Origin: VXYK01 sp965214565
GTDB lineage: Bacteria > Actinomycetota > Acidimicrobiia > Acidimicrobiales > Aldehydirespiratoraceae
Direction of reading: 5' to 3'
Assembly: GCA_965214565.1 (NCBI GenBank)
Contig: OZ243951.1
Span: forward strand, 248,001 to 312,000
Length of the DNA stretch: 64,000 bases
Notes under the pieces: model-generated
Seen by the model: only the letters and a program-made list of their open reading frames with translations
Databases searched by the model: none
What the model was told of the DNA's origin: nothing
Shown here: positions 18,077-26,855 of the stretch, one piece after another
Layout of the letters: each line of letters begins with the position of its first letter
Numbering within the stretch: position 1 is the stretch's first letter
Position numbers and translations under genes: made by a program

Positions 18077-19114
18077 ATGAGTTCAGCACCCTCGGGAATC
18101 AACCCCGACACTGTGACCGAATGGATTCTGACGCGTCGGCCTGATCTAGCCATACCGCTCGAATTCGACTTGATCACTGGCGGAGCCTCCAACCTCACCT
18201 TCGCGGTCCATGACCAGTCGGGCACGAAGCTGGTGCTGCGGCGCCCTCCGACAGGCCACATCCTGCCCCGTGCCCACGATATGGCACGCGAGCACCGCAT
18301 CATCTCCGCGCTGCGGGACACCGATGTTCCGGTCCCCGAAACCGTCGGTCTCTGCACCGATGACTCCGTCAACGGTGCTGACTTCTACGTCATGGAGTTC
18401 GTCGAAGGCTCGATCGTCTTCAACGAGGCCGACGGCAACGCTGCGGACCCCGCATTGCGACCGGTGATGGCGAACTCCCTCACCGACACGCTCGCAGCGC
18501 TCCACAAGATCGATCCCACCTCGGTCGGGCTCGGCGACCTCGGACGCACCGAAGACTATTGCGCCAGGCAGTTGCGCCGTTGGAAACGCCAGGTGGACAA
18601 CGGTTCAGACCGAGGGATACCTCTGTTCGATGACCTGCACCGGCGGCTGGTCCAGACCGTGCCCTCACAACAGGGCGCCGGGATCGTCCATGGCGACTAC
18701 CGCCTGGACAACACGATGGTGGGCCATGACGGAACGATCGCCGCGGTGCTCGACTGGGAGCTGTGCACACTCGGTGACGTGCTCGCCGATGTGGCCAGCA
18801 TGGCGATGTGGTGGGGCGACGACCCTCGGGCCACGGGCCGTCTGCGCGATGTGCCCACTAAAGCAGACGGCTTCGGCACACGCTCAGAGATGCTTGAGCG
18901 GTACGGCCAGAACTCAGACCGCGACATCCTGGATCTCCCCTGGTATGTCGCCTTCCAATACTGGCGGATGTCAGCGATCAGCGAAGGGGTCCGGGTGCGC
19001 TACGCGGCCGGGGCCATGGGCGATCAGGACGGCACCGCCGACAGCGACGCCAGAGCCGGTATCGACTCGATGCTGCAGATCGCCGACGAGATCCTCACCA
19101 CCGGCCAGCTCTAA
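18077..19114 (+). CDS. Aminoglycoside-phosphotransferase-fold (APH/ACAD10-like) kinase
   Basis: A 345-residue kinase-fold protein. Key motifs are the lysine-strand KLVLRRPP, the catalytic loop GIVHGDYRLDNTM (HGDxxxxN) and the metal Asp in VLDWELCTLGD. This subgroup usually sits with acyl-CoA dehydrogenases and lipid catabolism in actinobacteria and resembles the N-terminal part of ACAD10/11, which phosphorylate 4-hydroxyacyl-CoAs; that role is a family-based inference. The 38-base gap to the upstream LLM gene carries an imperfect 14-base repeat (GATGACCAGATGGG). Confidence 0.82.
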   Translation: MSSAPSGINPDTVTEWILTRRPDLAIPLEFDLITGGASNLTFAVHDQSGTKLVLRRPPTGHILPRAHDMAREHRIISALRDTDVPVPETVGLCTDDSVNGADFYVMEFVEGSIVFNEADGNAADPALRPVMANSLTDTLAALHKIDPTSVGLGDLGRTEDYCARQLRRWKRQVDNGSDRGIPLFDDLHRRLVQTVPSQQGAGIVHGDYRLDNTMVGHDGTIAAVLDWELCTLGDVLADVASMAMWWGDDPRATGRLRDVPTKADGFGTRSEMLERYGQNSDRDILDLPWYVAFQYWRMSAISEGVRVRYAAGAMGDQDGTADSDARAGIDSMLQIADEILTTGQL

Positions 19115-19168
19115 GCCGCCAGCAGACCGGTTCCAAGACTCGGTCCCATCCGGCGTACGCACCGCCCA

Positions 19169-19200
19169 GCACCAGTACCGCCCGGCACCAGTACCGCCCG
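19169..19200. repeat. 16-bp tandem repeat, two copies
   Basis: GCACCAGTACCGCCCG occurs twice head to tail in the short convergent gap between the APH-fold kinase and the P450, with a partial third unit just before. It ends next to the P450 stop codon and shows no hairpin. Confidence 0.7.
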
Positions 19201-19203
19201 GCG

Positions 19204-20388
19204 TCAACAACTCCAGCGAATCGGCATGGTACGGGGGCCCGCGATGAATGATGATTCCTGCCGTTCGACCGGTCCGGCCAGCTCCAGGTCGCGGCAGCGG
19301 CCGAGAAACTCACGCAGGATCGCATGAATCTCGATGCGGGCGAGATGACTTCCCAAACAGTAGTGAGGGCCGCCGGCACCAAAGGCCACATGGGGATTCG
19401 GGTCCCGCTCAAGATCCAAGTCGGTGGGACGCTCAAACACCCGTGGATCGCGGTTGGCTGCACCGTAGTAGAGAACCACCCGGTCACCGGTACGAACTGT
19501 CCGGCCGCCGATCTCGGCATCGGCGAGAGCCTGGCGCCCCATGTACACAACAGGGCTGCAGAACCGCAGCAACTCCTCAGTGGCCGCCGGCAGACGACCG
19601 TCGAGGTCTTCAAGGAGCCACGCCAACAGCTCCGGTCGAGACATCAGCACCTCGATACCGCCAGCGACCAGATTGCGGGTCGTGTCGCCGCCCGCGTCGA
19701 CGAGCAGCATGAAGAAGGCAGCGAAGGCTCCTACGGTCATCTCCTCACCGTCAACCGAAGCATTGGCGATCACCGAACCGAGATCGTCTCCAGGGTCGGC
19801 ACGCCGCTCGTGGTACACCTCCATGCCTCGCCCGACCAGAGCCATGACCGCCTCGGTCCGCTGCTCCTCGCTGACCGCGGAGCGGTCCGTGTGCACGATC
19901 TCGGTCCAGTGGTACAACTGGCGACCCTCCTGCGGCGGCAACCCCAGCATGTCGGCCACCACGAAAGACGGCATCTCCCCTGCAACGTCGGCCACAAGGT
20001 CGCAATGACCCGCATCCTCGACCTCATCGACAATCTGGGAGGCCAGAGCCTCGATCCTTTCCGTCCATTTCGCGGAGCCCCTGGGCGTGAACGCGCTCGA
20101 GACCAACCGTCGGTATGCGGTGTGGTTCGGCGGGTCCATCATGATCATCATCGTGCGCAACGATTCAAGCGAAGAATCCGGGGCCGGCTCAAAGGAGATA
20201 CCCCACTCGTTGCTGAACACTCGATGCTCACGCGAGACCTGACGGACCTCGTCATACCCGGTCACGGCCCAAAAGAAGCCGTCACCGTGTTCGTGGCGGT
20301 AGATCCGGTCATTTGCCAACAACCAGTCGTACTGCTCGATCGGATGCCCATCGGCAAAGCTCGCAGGACTCGCAAGATCAATCTGCAT
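19204..20388 (-). CDS. Cytochrome P450
   Basis: A 394-residue bacterial P450. The I-helix oxygen-binding motif is in LLVDAGGDTTRNLVAGG, the ExxR region near ATEELLRFCSPV, and the heme-thiolate loop is AFGAGGPHYCLGSHLARIEI with the ligand Cys. It resembles the actinobacterial CYP125/142-like enzymes that hydroxylate steroid side chains, but that is a guess from general pattern. Start at ATG 20388. Redox partners are not adjacent; the ferredoxin-dependent enzymes elsewhere in the window are not obvious partners. Confidence 0.9.
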   Translation of the reverse strand: MQIDLASPASFADGHPIEQYDWLLANDRIYRHEHGDGFFWAVTGYDEVRQVSREHRVFSNEWGISFEPAPDSSLESLRTMMIMMDPPNHTAYRRLVSSAFTPRGSAKWTERIEALASQIVDEVEDAGHCDLVADVAGEMPSFVVADMLGLPPQEGRQLYHWTEIVHTDRSAVSEEQRTEAVMALVGRGMEVYHERRADPGDDLGSVIANASVDGEEMTVGAFAAFFMLLVDAGGDTTRNLVAGGIEVLMSRPELLAWLLEDLDGRLPAATEELLRFCSPVVYMGRQALADAEIGGRTVRTGDRVVLYYGAANRDPRVFERPTDLDLERDPNPHVAFGAGGPHYCLGSHLARIEIHAILREFLGRCRDLELAGPVERQESSFIAGPRTMPIRWSC

Positions 20389-20509
20389 GGGAATCAACGT
20401 ACTCAGCATCACGATCGCAAAGAAATCACCGCTCCCCGCGGAGCACGCGCCGACGCCCGGTCAGCCACGGCTCCGGCTGCGCCCGGCAAAGACGCGCGGC
20501 CGACGCCGC

Positions 20510-21007
20510 TTACAGTGCAGACAGTGCAGCGTCGTAGTCGGGCTCCTGCGCGATCTCACCGACCAGTTCAGCATGGAGGACTGTGCCCGACTCGTCGATC
20601 ACGACCACAGCACGCGCAGCAAGGCCGGCTAGCAGCCCGTCGACGATCCGCACGCCGTAATCGTCGAGCACCTCCGGGTTCTTGAAGGTCGACCCCGTCT
20701 TCACGTCCTCAATACCCTCCGCCCCGCAGAAACGGCCCGCCGCAGGGGGCAGATCGGCGGAAACACAGAGCACAATGGCATTGTCGAGACCCGCGGCACG
20801 CTCATTGAAGGTCCGCACACTGGTGGCGCAGACTCCCGTGTCGATCGAAGGAAAGATATTGAGCACCACTCTCTGTCCGGCGAAGTCGGCCAACGAGACC
20901 GACCCAAAATCTGCGCCGGTCAACACGAAGGAGGGCGCAGCGCTGCCAACGGCGGGCAGTGAACCGCTGGTGTTGATGGGGTTGCCGCCAAGGGTGATTT
21001 CAGCCAT
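20510..21007 (-). CDS. tpx: Thiol peroxidase (Tpx-type peroxiredoxin)
   Basis: A 165-residue atypical 2-Cys peroxiredoxin that should reduce hydroperoxides with thioredoxin as donor. It starts AEITLGGNPINTSGSLP, a Tpx hallmark. The peroxidatic Cys lies in PSIDTGVCATSVRTF and the resolving Cys in AGRFCGAEGI. Both redox positions are ordinary Cys, so this one is not a selenoprotein. It is divergent from the SelW-like selenoprotein gene, with about 110 bases between the starts, so the two redox genes may share a control region. Confidence 0.93.
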   Translation of the reverse strand: MAEITLGGNPINTSGSLPAVGSAAPSFVLTGADFGSVSLADFAGQRVVLNIFPSIDTGVCATSVRTFNERAAGLDNAIVLCVSADLPPAAGRFCGAEGIEDVKTGSTFKNPEVLDDYGVRIVDGLLAGLAARAVVVIDESGTVLHAELVGEIAQEPDYDAALSAL

Positions 21008-21116
21008 TTGATCTACTCCAGATTCAATCTCGAAAGAGGTTTACAGACCGAGAGCCTATGTCCGAGGGCGCCGAATTCACCACTCGCTCGGCGACACTCC
21101 CGATAGCCTCTGGCAC

Positions 21117-21383
21117 ATGGGACATATCGTCGACATCAAGTATTGCGTTCCTTGAGACTATTCGAGCTACGCCGTGAGCGCAGCCAAGGACCTACTCTCG
21201 AACTATCAGCACGTAATTGAACGCTTGACGCTGACCATGGGGTCTCAAGGAGTGTTCGACGTCACTGTGGACGGCGACCTCATCTACTCCAAAGACGAGA
21301 CCGGGCGCCACGACGAACCCGGGGAGATCCTCGAACTCTTCGAAAAGGCCACCGGCGAAGTAGGACGCTACGGTCAGGGGTGA
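21117..21383 (+). CDS. SelW/Rdx-family selenoprotein (UGA decoded as selenocysteine)
   Basis: Read through UGA 21153-21155, the frame from ATG 21117 gives 88 residues with Sec at position 13 in YCVPUDY, the CxxU redox motif of the SelW/SelT/SelH (Rdx) thioredoxin-like family. The remainder fits the family: GVFDVTVDGDLIYSKDETGR near residues 52-71 and HDEPGEILELFEKATG after it. Length matches SelW-like proteins. If UGA is taken as stop, only a 69-residue fragment from GTG 21174 is left, which lacks the active site. A SECIS-like hairpin follows the UGA. No good Shine-Dalgarno site precedes the ATG, so translation may be leaderless. The stop overlaps the expected ribosome site of the next gene. 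Role: probably a thiol-selenol oxidoreductase. Confidence 0.88.
21166..21184 (+). promoter_or_regulatory. Candidate bacterial SECIS element
   Basis: The RNA GCUACGC-CGUGA-GCGCAGC can fold with six Watson-Crick pairs and one A-C mismatch around a 5-base loop. The loop starts 17 bases after the UGA, within the 16-37 base range of bacterial SECIS elements, and has G at its second position, as SelB-binding loops require. It lies inside the coding region, as usual in bacteria. Confidence 0.65.
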
Positions 21384-21387
21384 CACG

Positions 21388-22809
21388 ATTTCCGATCCAC
21401 TCGACCTAGACGAGTTCCGCGCCAACGGACATGCGCTGGTCGACTGGATCGCCGACTACCTCGCCGGTATCGAACAACGCCCGGTACAGGCTCAAGTCTC
21501 CCCCGGAGAGGTGCGGGCCATGCTTCCCGCGACCGCCCCTGAATCAGCCGAGCCTTTCGACGCGTTACTGAGGGACCTCGACGAGGTGGTGGTACCGGGG
21601 CTCGCGCAATGGCAGCACCCCGGATGGTTCACCTACTTCCCAGCCCAGTCGTCACCTCCTTCGATCCTTGGTGAGATGGCCTCCGCGGCCTTGGGGTCCC
21701 AAGGCATGATGTGGACCACTGCGCCCGCCGCGACCGAGATCGAATCGCACGTTCTGGACTGGTTCGTCGACCTGACAGGAGTGCCCCAAGACTGGAAGAC
21801 GACCGGCAGAGGCGGCGGCGTCATCCAGATGAGCGCCTCGGACTCGACCCACACCGCCCTGGTGGTGGCACGCGAGGCCTGTCGCCAACGGACCGGGACC
21901 TCCGCTGAGCGAATGGTCGCCTACACCTCTGCACAAGCTCACTCATCCATAGAGAAGGGCGCACGGGTGGCGGGCATTGGGCATCTGCGCCTGATCGAAG
22001 TCGACGACTGCTTCGCCCTGCGCCCCGAAGCGCTGGCTCAGACGATCAACGACGACATCTCAGAGGGTCTGGTACCGGCGTTCGCGTGCGGATCGGTCGG
22101 CACGACCGCGACCACCGCCGTCGATCCGGTTCGAGCGATCGGAGATATCGCCGCTCAGCACAGTCTCTGGTTCCACGTCGATGCCGCCTACGCGGGTTCG
22201 GCGATGATCTGTGAAGAGTTCCGCCACCACCAGGACGGTCTTGAACTGGTCGACAGCTACACGTTCAACCCCCACAAATGGCTGGCAACAAACTTCGACT
22301 GCTCCGTCTTTTGGGTGGCTGACCGCAGACCGCTGATCCACACGTTCAGCATCAGCGCACCATACTTGGCGAACGCCGCCTCCGACACCGGCGAGGTGAT
22401 CGACTACCGGGACTGGCAAGTACCCCTGGGAAGGCGGTTTCGAGCACTCAAGCTGTGGTGGGTGCTCCGCTGTTTCGGTGCCGAGGGGTTGCGCGAACGG
22501 ATCCGCGCCAACGTAGCGCAAGCTCGCATGCTGGCTGACTGGATAGCAACACAACCGCAGTTGACTCTGATCGCTCCAACCCCGTTCGCCCTGGTCTGCT
22601 TCGCACATGTCGACGGCGACGGGGCGACCCGGCGCCTGCTCGACTCCCTCAATTGCGACAGCAGCGTCTACCTGCTGGGCTCGGTGATCGACCAACGGGT
22701 ATTCATCCGGGTGTCCATCGGCTCCACCTGGACCACCGATCGTCATGTTGCAGCCCTGCAGGAGCGAATCGAGTCCGAACTGGCACCGCCGGCGGGTCAC
22801 CGGGGCTAG
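21388..22809 (+). CDS. Pyridoxal-5'-phosphate-dependent decarboxylase (group II, DDC family)
   Basis: About 473 residues of the aromatic-amino-acid/tyrosine decarboxylase family. The PLP Lys lies in NPHKWLATNFDCSVFWV, and HVDAAYAGSAMICEE supplies the Asp that contacts the pyridine ring. The N-terminal ISDPLDLDEFRANGHALVDW segment is clearly part of the family, but the only start codon in that frame before ATG 21511 that keeps it is AUU at 21388, about six bases after an AGGGGTG ribosome site that overlaps the selenoprotein stop. A GTG at 21502 or ATG 21511 would lose about 40 conserved residues. Substrate (aromatic or other L-amino acid) is open. Confidence 0.88.
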   Translation: MSDPLDLDEFRANGHALVDWIADYLAGIEQRPVQAQVSPGEVRAMLPATAPESAEPFDALLRDLDEVVVPGLAQWQHPGWFTYFPAQSSPPSILGEMASAALGSQGMMWTTAPAATEIESHVLDWFVDLTGVPQDWKTTGRGGGVIQMSASDSTHTALVVAREACRQRTGTSAERMVAYTSAQAHSSIEKGARVAGIGHLRLIEVDDCFALRPEALAQTINDDISEGLVPAFACGSVGTTATTAVDPVRAIGDIAAQHSLWFHVDAAYAGSAMICEEFRHHQDGLELVDSYTFNPHKWLATNFDCSVFWVADRRPLIHTFSISAPYLANAASDTGEVIDYRDWQVPLGRRFRALKLWWVLRCFGAEGLRERIRANVAQARMLADWIATQPQLTLIAPTPFALVCFAHVDGDGATRRLLDSLNCDSSVYLLGSVIDQRVFIRVSIGSTWTTDRHVAALQERIESELAPPAGHRG

Positions 22810-24344
22810 AGGTTGATCGGGTCGACGATGTCGCGGAACACAGCGATCAAACCCACGCTCAGAAGCAGAACCACCACCCCGTAGGCAACGGGAAGCAGCT
22901 TGGCGTAGTCGACCCGGTGGGTGCGTCCGCCAAAAGAACGGATCCGCTCATAGATCGCAACGGCCACATGGCCGCCATCGAAAGGCGGCAGTGGAATCAG
23001 GTTGATCAGACCAATGGAGATGTTGAGTCCCGCCAGGAAGATCAGCACCGCGTCGAAACCGTCGTCGGTCAGCTGGGTACCCAAATGCGCCGCACCGTAG
23101 ATCGAGATGATCCTCTGTTCATCGGGGTCACGGGCATCAAGGGAACGAATCGCAACCTCGCGCTCCTCCGCCACACTCGACGACACCTGTTCAGCGGAGC
23201 TGTCGATATCGCCGGTCAACGTGTCAGAAACAAAGCCCTGAAGTCCTCCACCCGCAACCAACTCCCCCATCCCCACCAGAATCGCCTTGGAGTAAGATCC
23301 GAATCCGGAAATCGAGTCGCTTACACCGTCGACGAAGCCTGACGGTTCCCGGTAACGCCGAGGACCGACACCGAAGAAGCCCGAAGTAGCGACTTCTGCC
23401 GCGGGCAGTTGCGAAACCACGGCTTCATCGACAACCAGCAACTCAGAACCCCCAGCGGGGTCGACGATGATCTGCAGCGGCTCGCCAGCCCGATCACCGA
23501 CCGCGGCCACGACCTCGTCCCAGCCGAACACGTTGATACCTTCGACTGCCAGGATGCGGTCTCTCGGCAACAGCCCGTTGATCGCAGCCGCCCCCTCCTC
23601 GGTCAACCGAGAACCGAGAGTCACCGTCCCGGTCAAGGTCTCGGAACCGCGCCGGTACACCACCCCGACCTCCTGCCCGCCACGAGCAGTCACAACCTCA
23701 CCGAACTGGGCGAAGTCGGCGATCTCAATGCCGTCGATCGAGACGACTTCATCTCCTGGTTCGATCCCCAACTCAGACGCCGCGCTGCGATCACTGACAG
23801 CGGAGACCGACCATCGATCATCATCGGTCGGCAGGCCGTAGAGCAACAGCACAATGAACAACAGCGCGATCGCCAACAAGAAGTGCATGGCTGATCCCGC
23901 ACTGACCACCAACAATCTTCTGGGAAACGACTTGACTCGATAGGTACGGTGCTCATCAGAGGGCGGGACCACATCCAGATTGTTCATCCCGATGATCCGG
24001 ACATACGCGCCCCCAGGTATCGCTTTGACGCCAAAGGTGGTCTCGCCACTACGAAACGACCACAGACGCGGACCGAATCCGATGAAGAACTCAGTGACCT
24101 TCATCCCCGTCCACCGCGCTGTCACGTAGTGGCCCATCTCGTGCATGAAGATCATGAAGACAATGAAGGTCACGATGAAAGCCCAGCTCCAACTGACAAA
24201 GACTCCGAGAGCCACCAGGGCCAGAATCAATATCGCCAACCCGATGAAATCAGTGGACCTGTCAGGTTCGCCCGCCTCATCCGAGGCGGTGCGGCCGCGT
24301 ACCAACAGGGGCAGTCGTCGCTTGTCAGCGGACTGATCAGCCAT
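22806..24344 (-). CDS. rseP: Site-2 intramembrane metalloprotease (RseP/Rip1, M50)
   Basis: The 512-residue protein is an intramembrane zinc protease that cleaves membrane-bound anti-sigma factors. It has the zinc motif in FMHEMGHYVTARW inside the first hydrophobic helix, a PDZ-like periplasmic part in the middle (EPGDEVVSIDGIEIADF, then a second block ILAVEGINVFGWDEV), and the C-terminal NLIPLPPFDGGHV motif. I use ATG 24344, which overlaps the dxr stop by one base. The neighbour dxr is the usual one in actinobacteria (Rv2869c region), but ispG does not follow here. Confidence 0.92.
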   Translation of the reverse strand: MADQSADKRRLPLLVRGRTASDEAGEPDRSTDFIGLAILILALVALGVFVSWSWAFIVTFIVFMIFMHEMGHYVTARWTGMKVTEFFIGFGPRLWSFRSGETTFGVKAIPGGAYVRIIGMNNLDVVPPSDEHRTYRVKSFPRRLLVVSAGSAMHFLLAIALLFIVLLLYGLPTDDDRWSVSAVSDRSAASELGIEPGDEVVSIDGIEIADFAQFGEVVTARGGQEVGVVYRRGSETLTGTVTLGSRLTEEGAAAINGLLPRDRILAVEGINVFGWDEVVAAVGDRAGEPLQIIVDPAGGSELLVVDEAVVSQLPAAEVATSGFFGVGPRRYREPSGFVDGVSDSISGFGSYSKAILVGMGELVAGGGLQGFVSDTLTGDIDSSAEQVSSSVAEEREVAIRSLDARDPDEQRIISIYGAAHLGTQLTDDGFDAVLIFLAGLNISIGLINLIPLPPFDGGHVAVAIYERIRSFGGRTHRVDYAKLLPVAYGVVVLLLSVGLIAVFRDIVDPINL

Positions 24345-25519
24345 CAGCTGGATCCCTTGTCGACCATGGCGCGGGCGACCTCGCGGGCACGGCGATCGAT
24401 GTCGAGCACCACCTCCACATCGGTCGCCGGATCCCCGGGCCACTGCTGCATCACTGCCTCGACGACCTCTGCAATCTCGATCCACCGAACCGCCCCGGCG
24501 AGGAACGCATCGACCGCCACCTCGTTCGCTGCGCTCAGCCATGCGGGGGCCGTCTCTGATGCCCGCCCTGCCTCATAAGCCAGTCCGAGACACCTGAACG
24601 CGTCGACGTCCGGCGGATGAAACTCGAGTTGCGAAGACTCGGACCAGTCCATGGCGCCGTAGGGCCGTTCGGTTCGATCAGGGAACGCCAGGGCATAACC
24701 GATACACAAGCGCATGTCGGGAAGCGACAGCTGAGCCAGAGTCGCGCCATCGGTGTAGCTCACCATCGAGTGGACGATCGACTGCGGATGAACCACAACC
24801 TTGATCTGGTCGTAATCGACACCGAACAACTCGTGGGCTTCTATGACCTCGAGGCCCTTGTTCATCAGAGTGCTCGAGTCAATCGTGATCTTCGGCCCCA
24901 TCGACCATGTCGGATGCGAAAGAGCATCTTGAATCGTCACGTCGCTGAGCTCTTGTCGGGTATGGCCCCTGAAGGGACCGCCGCTGGCCGTCAACACAAT
25001 CTCTGCCACACGATCCGACGGACCGACCTTTCCTGAGACATCGTTGGCGCGAAGGCACTGGTGGATCGCGCAATGTTCGCTGTCCACCGGGATCAGTTCC
25101 GCCCCCGCAGTCGCCCAGGCCCGTTGCACCACCGGACCTGCGGCTATAAGGGACTCCTTGTTGGCCAGACCAAGCCGTCTGCCTGCTTGAAGAGTTGCCA
25201 ACGTGACGGGAAGTCCCGCAAATCCGACCACCCCATTGATCACCGTCTCCGCACACGTCGCCGCCGTGGCCATGGCATCGGCCCCGACCAACAGGTCTGT
25301 ACCGGCCGGAAGGCGACCGCGCAGTTGCTCGGCACAACTGCCGTCAGCGACCGCAACAACCTCGGGTTTGAACTCAACGGCTTGTTCAAGAACCGCATCC
25401 ACCGAAGAGGCGACACCCAGTGCCGTTACCCGGTAGCGGTCAGGATCGGCCCGGACAATCTCAAGCGTCTGAGTCCCGATCGAACCAGTCGAACCGAGAA
25501 CGGCAACAGATCTGGTCAC
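24344..25519 (-). CDS. dxr: 1-deoxy-D-xylulose 5-phosphate reductoisomerase
   Basis: A 391-residue enzyme of the MEP isoprenoid pathway that makes 2-C-methyl-D-erythritol 4-phosphate with NADPH. The N-terminal Rossmann motif VAVLGSTGSIGTQTLEI, the LANKESLIAAG block, the metal-binding VDSEHCAIHQCL and the ASGGPFRG loop are all present. Normal length. It is followed by rseP with a one-base overlap and lies between rseP and cdsA as in other actinobacteria. Confidence 0.96.
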   Translation of the reverse strand: MTRSVAVLGSTGSIGTQTLEIVRADPDRYRVTALGVASSVDAVLEQAVEFKPEVVAVADGSCAEQLRGRLPAGTDLLVGADAMATAATCAETVINGVVGFAGLPVTLATLQAGRRLGLANKESLIAAGPVVQRAWATAGAELIPVDSEHCAIHQCLRANDVSGKVGPSDRVAEIVLTASGGPFRGHTRQELSDVTIQDALSHPTWSMGPKITIDSSTLMNKGLEVIEAHELFGVDYDQIKVVVHPQSIVHSMVSYTDGATLAQLSLPDMRLCIGYALAFPDRTERPYGAMDWSESSQLEFHPPDVDAFRCLGLAYEAGRASETAPAWLSAANEVAVDAFLAGAVRWIEIAEVVEAVMQQWPGDPATDVEVVLDIDRRAREVARAMVDKGSS

Positions 25520-25565
25520 ACCCTTGACGCTATCGGTTGCAGCTCTTCACTGAGCGACAGGTGAA

Positions 25566-26825
25566 TCAGAGCACGAAACGCGACACGTAGAAGGTTGTCG
25601 GCAGCACGAACAACAGACTGTCGAAACGGTCGAGCACCCCGCCGTGGCTGGGCAATATCGAACCCATGTCCTTGATGCCCAGATCCCGCTTTAACTGCGA
25701 CTCAGCGAGATCGCCGATCGGTGCTGCAATCGCAGCAGCGATTCCGAGGATCAACACATCGCTGAACCCGCCACCCGCAGAGACGTCAGCGAAAGGTGAT
25801 GGCTGTGACAGGAAACCCATCACGGACGCTGCGCCGATCGCCGCTACGACACCTCCGATGAGTCCTTCCAGCGTCTTGTTGGGACTCGCTGCGGACAACG
25901 GTGAGCGACCCATGGTCCGCCCCACCACCAAACCGCCGGTGTCGTAGCAGACTGTGATGATGATCGCAGCGGTCAACATCCCCGTACCGCGGTCTGGGAT
26001 TGAGAGCATCAAGGCCGCGTACGACCCCAGCAGTCCGATATGGAGGATCCCGAGCATGGTTGATCCGAGGCCGCGCACCGGCGAGTCGCTCGGAGCGACA
26101 ACCAGGTACCACAACGCCCCGAAAACCACCGACATCACCAGCACCAACCCGGCGGCGGACTCTCCTCGCCAATAGACCGCAAGGGGCATAGACGCCACAC
26201 TGGCAACTCCGAGCAGGACAGCGGGTTGAAGGCCGCCCATCCGGGCCGCATTGAAGAACTCGACCGCAGCAACCGCCAGAACAACGGTAACCACCCCGAC
26301 CGCGACCCATTCGCGATACGCCATGGCTGCGAGGATCACCACCGCCAGTCCCACGCCAACGATCGTTGCGGCGATGAAATTGCGATCACCGTTACCCGAA
26401 CCTCCCAGAGCTGTGCTCAACGAATGCGCTCCGGGTGCTTGAGGCGGCAGTGCTTCGCTGTCGTCGTGCGCGAAGAACGCATCCGCTTCCACGTCGACCG
26501 AACGGGACGGCTGTTTTGGCGGCGAAGGCTGGGCTTCTCCCGCCCAAGTCGGCTCCGAAGTCTCGTTCGCCCATCCCGAGTGATCCTCGGACCCCGACTC
26601 CGAGGATGCGGGCTCAGATTGAGGTTTGAAGGTCACGCTATCGGCGGGATTGCCAACTTTCGGCACCGATCCAGTCGGGGGCTGGCTCCAATGCGGTACC
26701 GCTGCATCATCATTCTCGAAGGAGATCTCATCGCCACCGAATACGGACCTCCCGGGTGCTACGTCGTCATCAATCGGGTCGGTGCGCTGGATGCGAAACC
26801 CCTCTTTGTCTTGTTCTTGACTCAT
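25566..26825 (-). CDS. cdsA: Phosphatidate cytidylyltransferase with long acidic N-terminal extension
   Basis: This membrane enzyme makes CDP-diacylglycerol from phosphatidate and CTP. Of 419 residues, the first about 145 are polar and probably disordered (rich in Ser, Glu, Asp, Pro); several hydrophobic helices follow. The signature near the C-terminus, KDMGSILPSHGGVLDRFDSL, is complete apart from Ser where Gly is common (PGHGG). KTLEGLIGG is also typical. It lies between frr and dxr in the conserved order. The extension may be a regulatory or localisation tail, which is only inference. Confidence 0.93.
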   Translation of the reverse strand: MSQEQDKEGFRIQRTDPIDDDVAPGRSVFGGDEISFENDDAAVPHWSQPPTGSVPKVGNPADSVTFKPQSEPASSESGSEDHSGWANETSEPTWAGEAQPSPPKQPSRSVDVEADAFFAHDDSEALPPQAPGAHSLSTALGGSGNGDRNFIAATIVGVGLAVVILAAMAYREWVAVGVVTVVLAVAAVEFFNAARMGGLQPAVLLGVASVASMPLAVYWRGESAAGLVLVMSVVFGALWYLVVAPSDSPVRGLGSTMLGILHIGLLGSYAALMLSIPDRGTGMLTAAIIITVCYDTGGLVVGRTMGRSPLSAASPNKTLEGLIGGVVAAIGAASVMGFLSQPSPFADVSAGGGFSDVLILGIAAAIAAPIGDLAESQLKRDLGIKDMGSILPSHGGVLDRFDSLLFVLPTTFYVSRFVL

Positions 26826-26855
26826 GGCATCGCTCTCTTCGCGGACGAACGGTGG

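Noticed and set aside
20510..21007. Thiol peroxidase as a third selenoprotein
   Set aside because: Both redox positions are encoded by ordinary Cys codons and the frame has no internal UGA.
21153..21155. UGA read as tryptophan or another general recoding instead of selenocysteine
   Set aside because: Many genes in the window end normally at TGA, often in tight overlaps with the next start, and the two in-frame UGA codons lie only at redox Cys positions with SECIS-like hairpins behind them.
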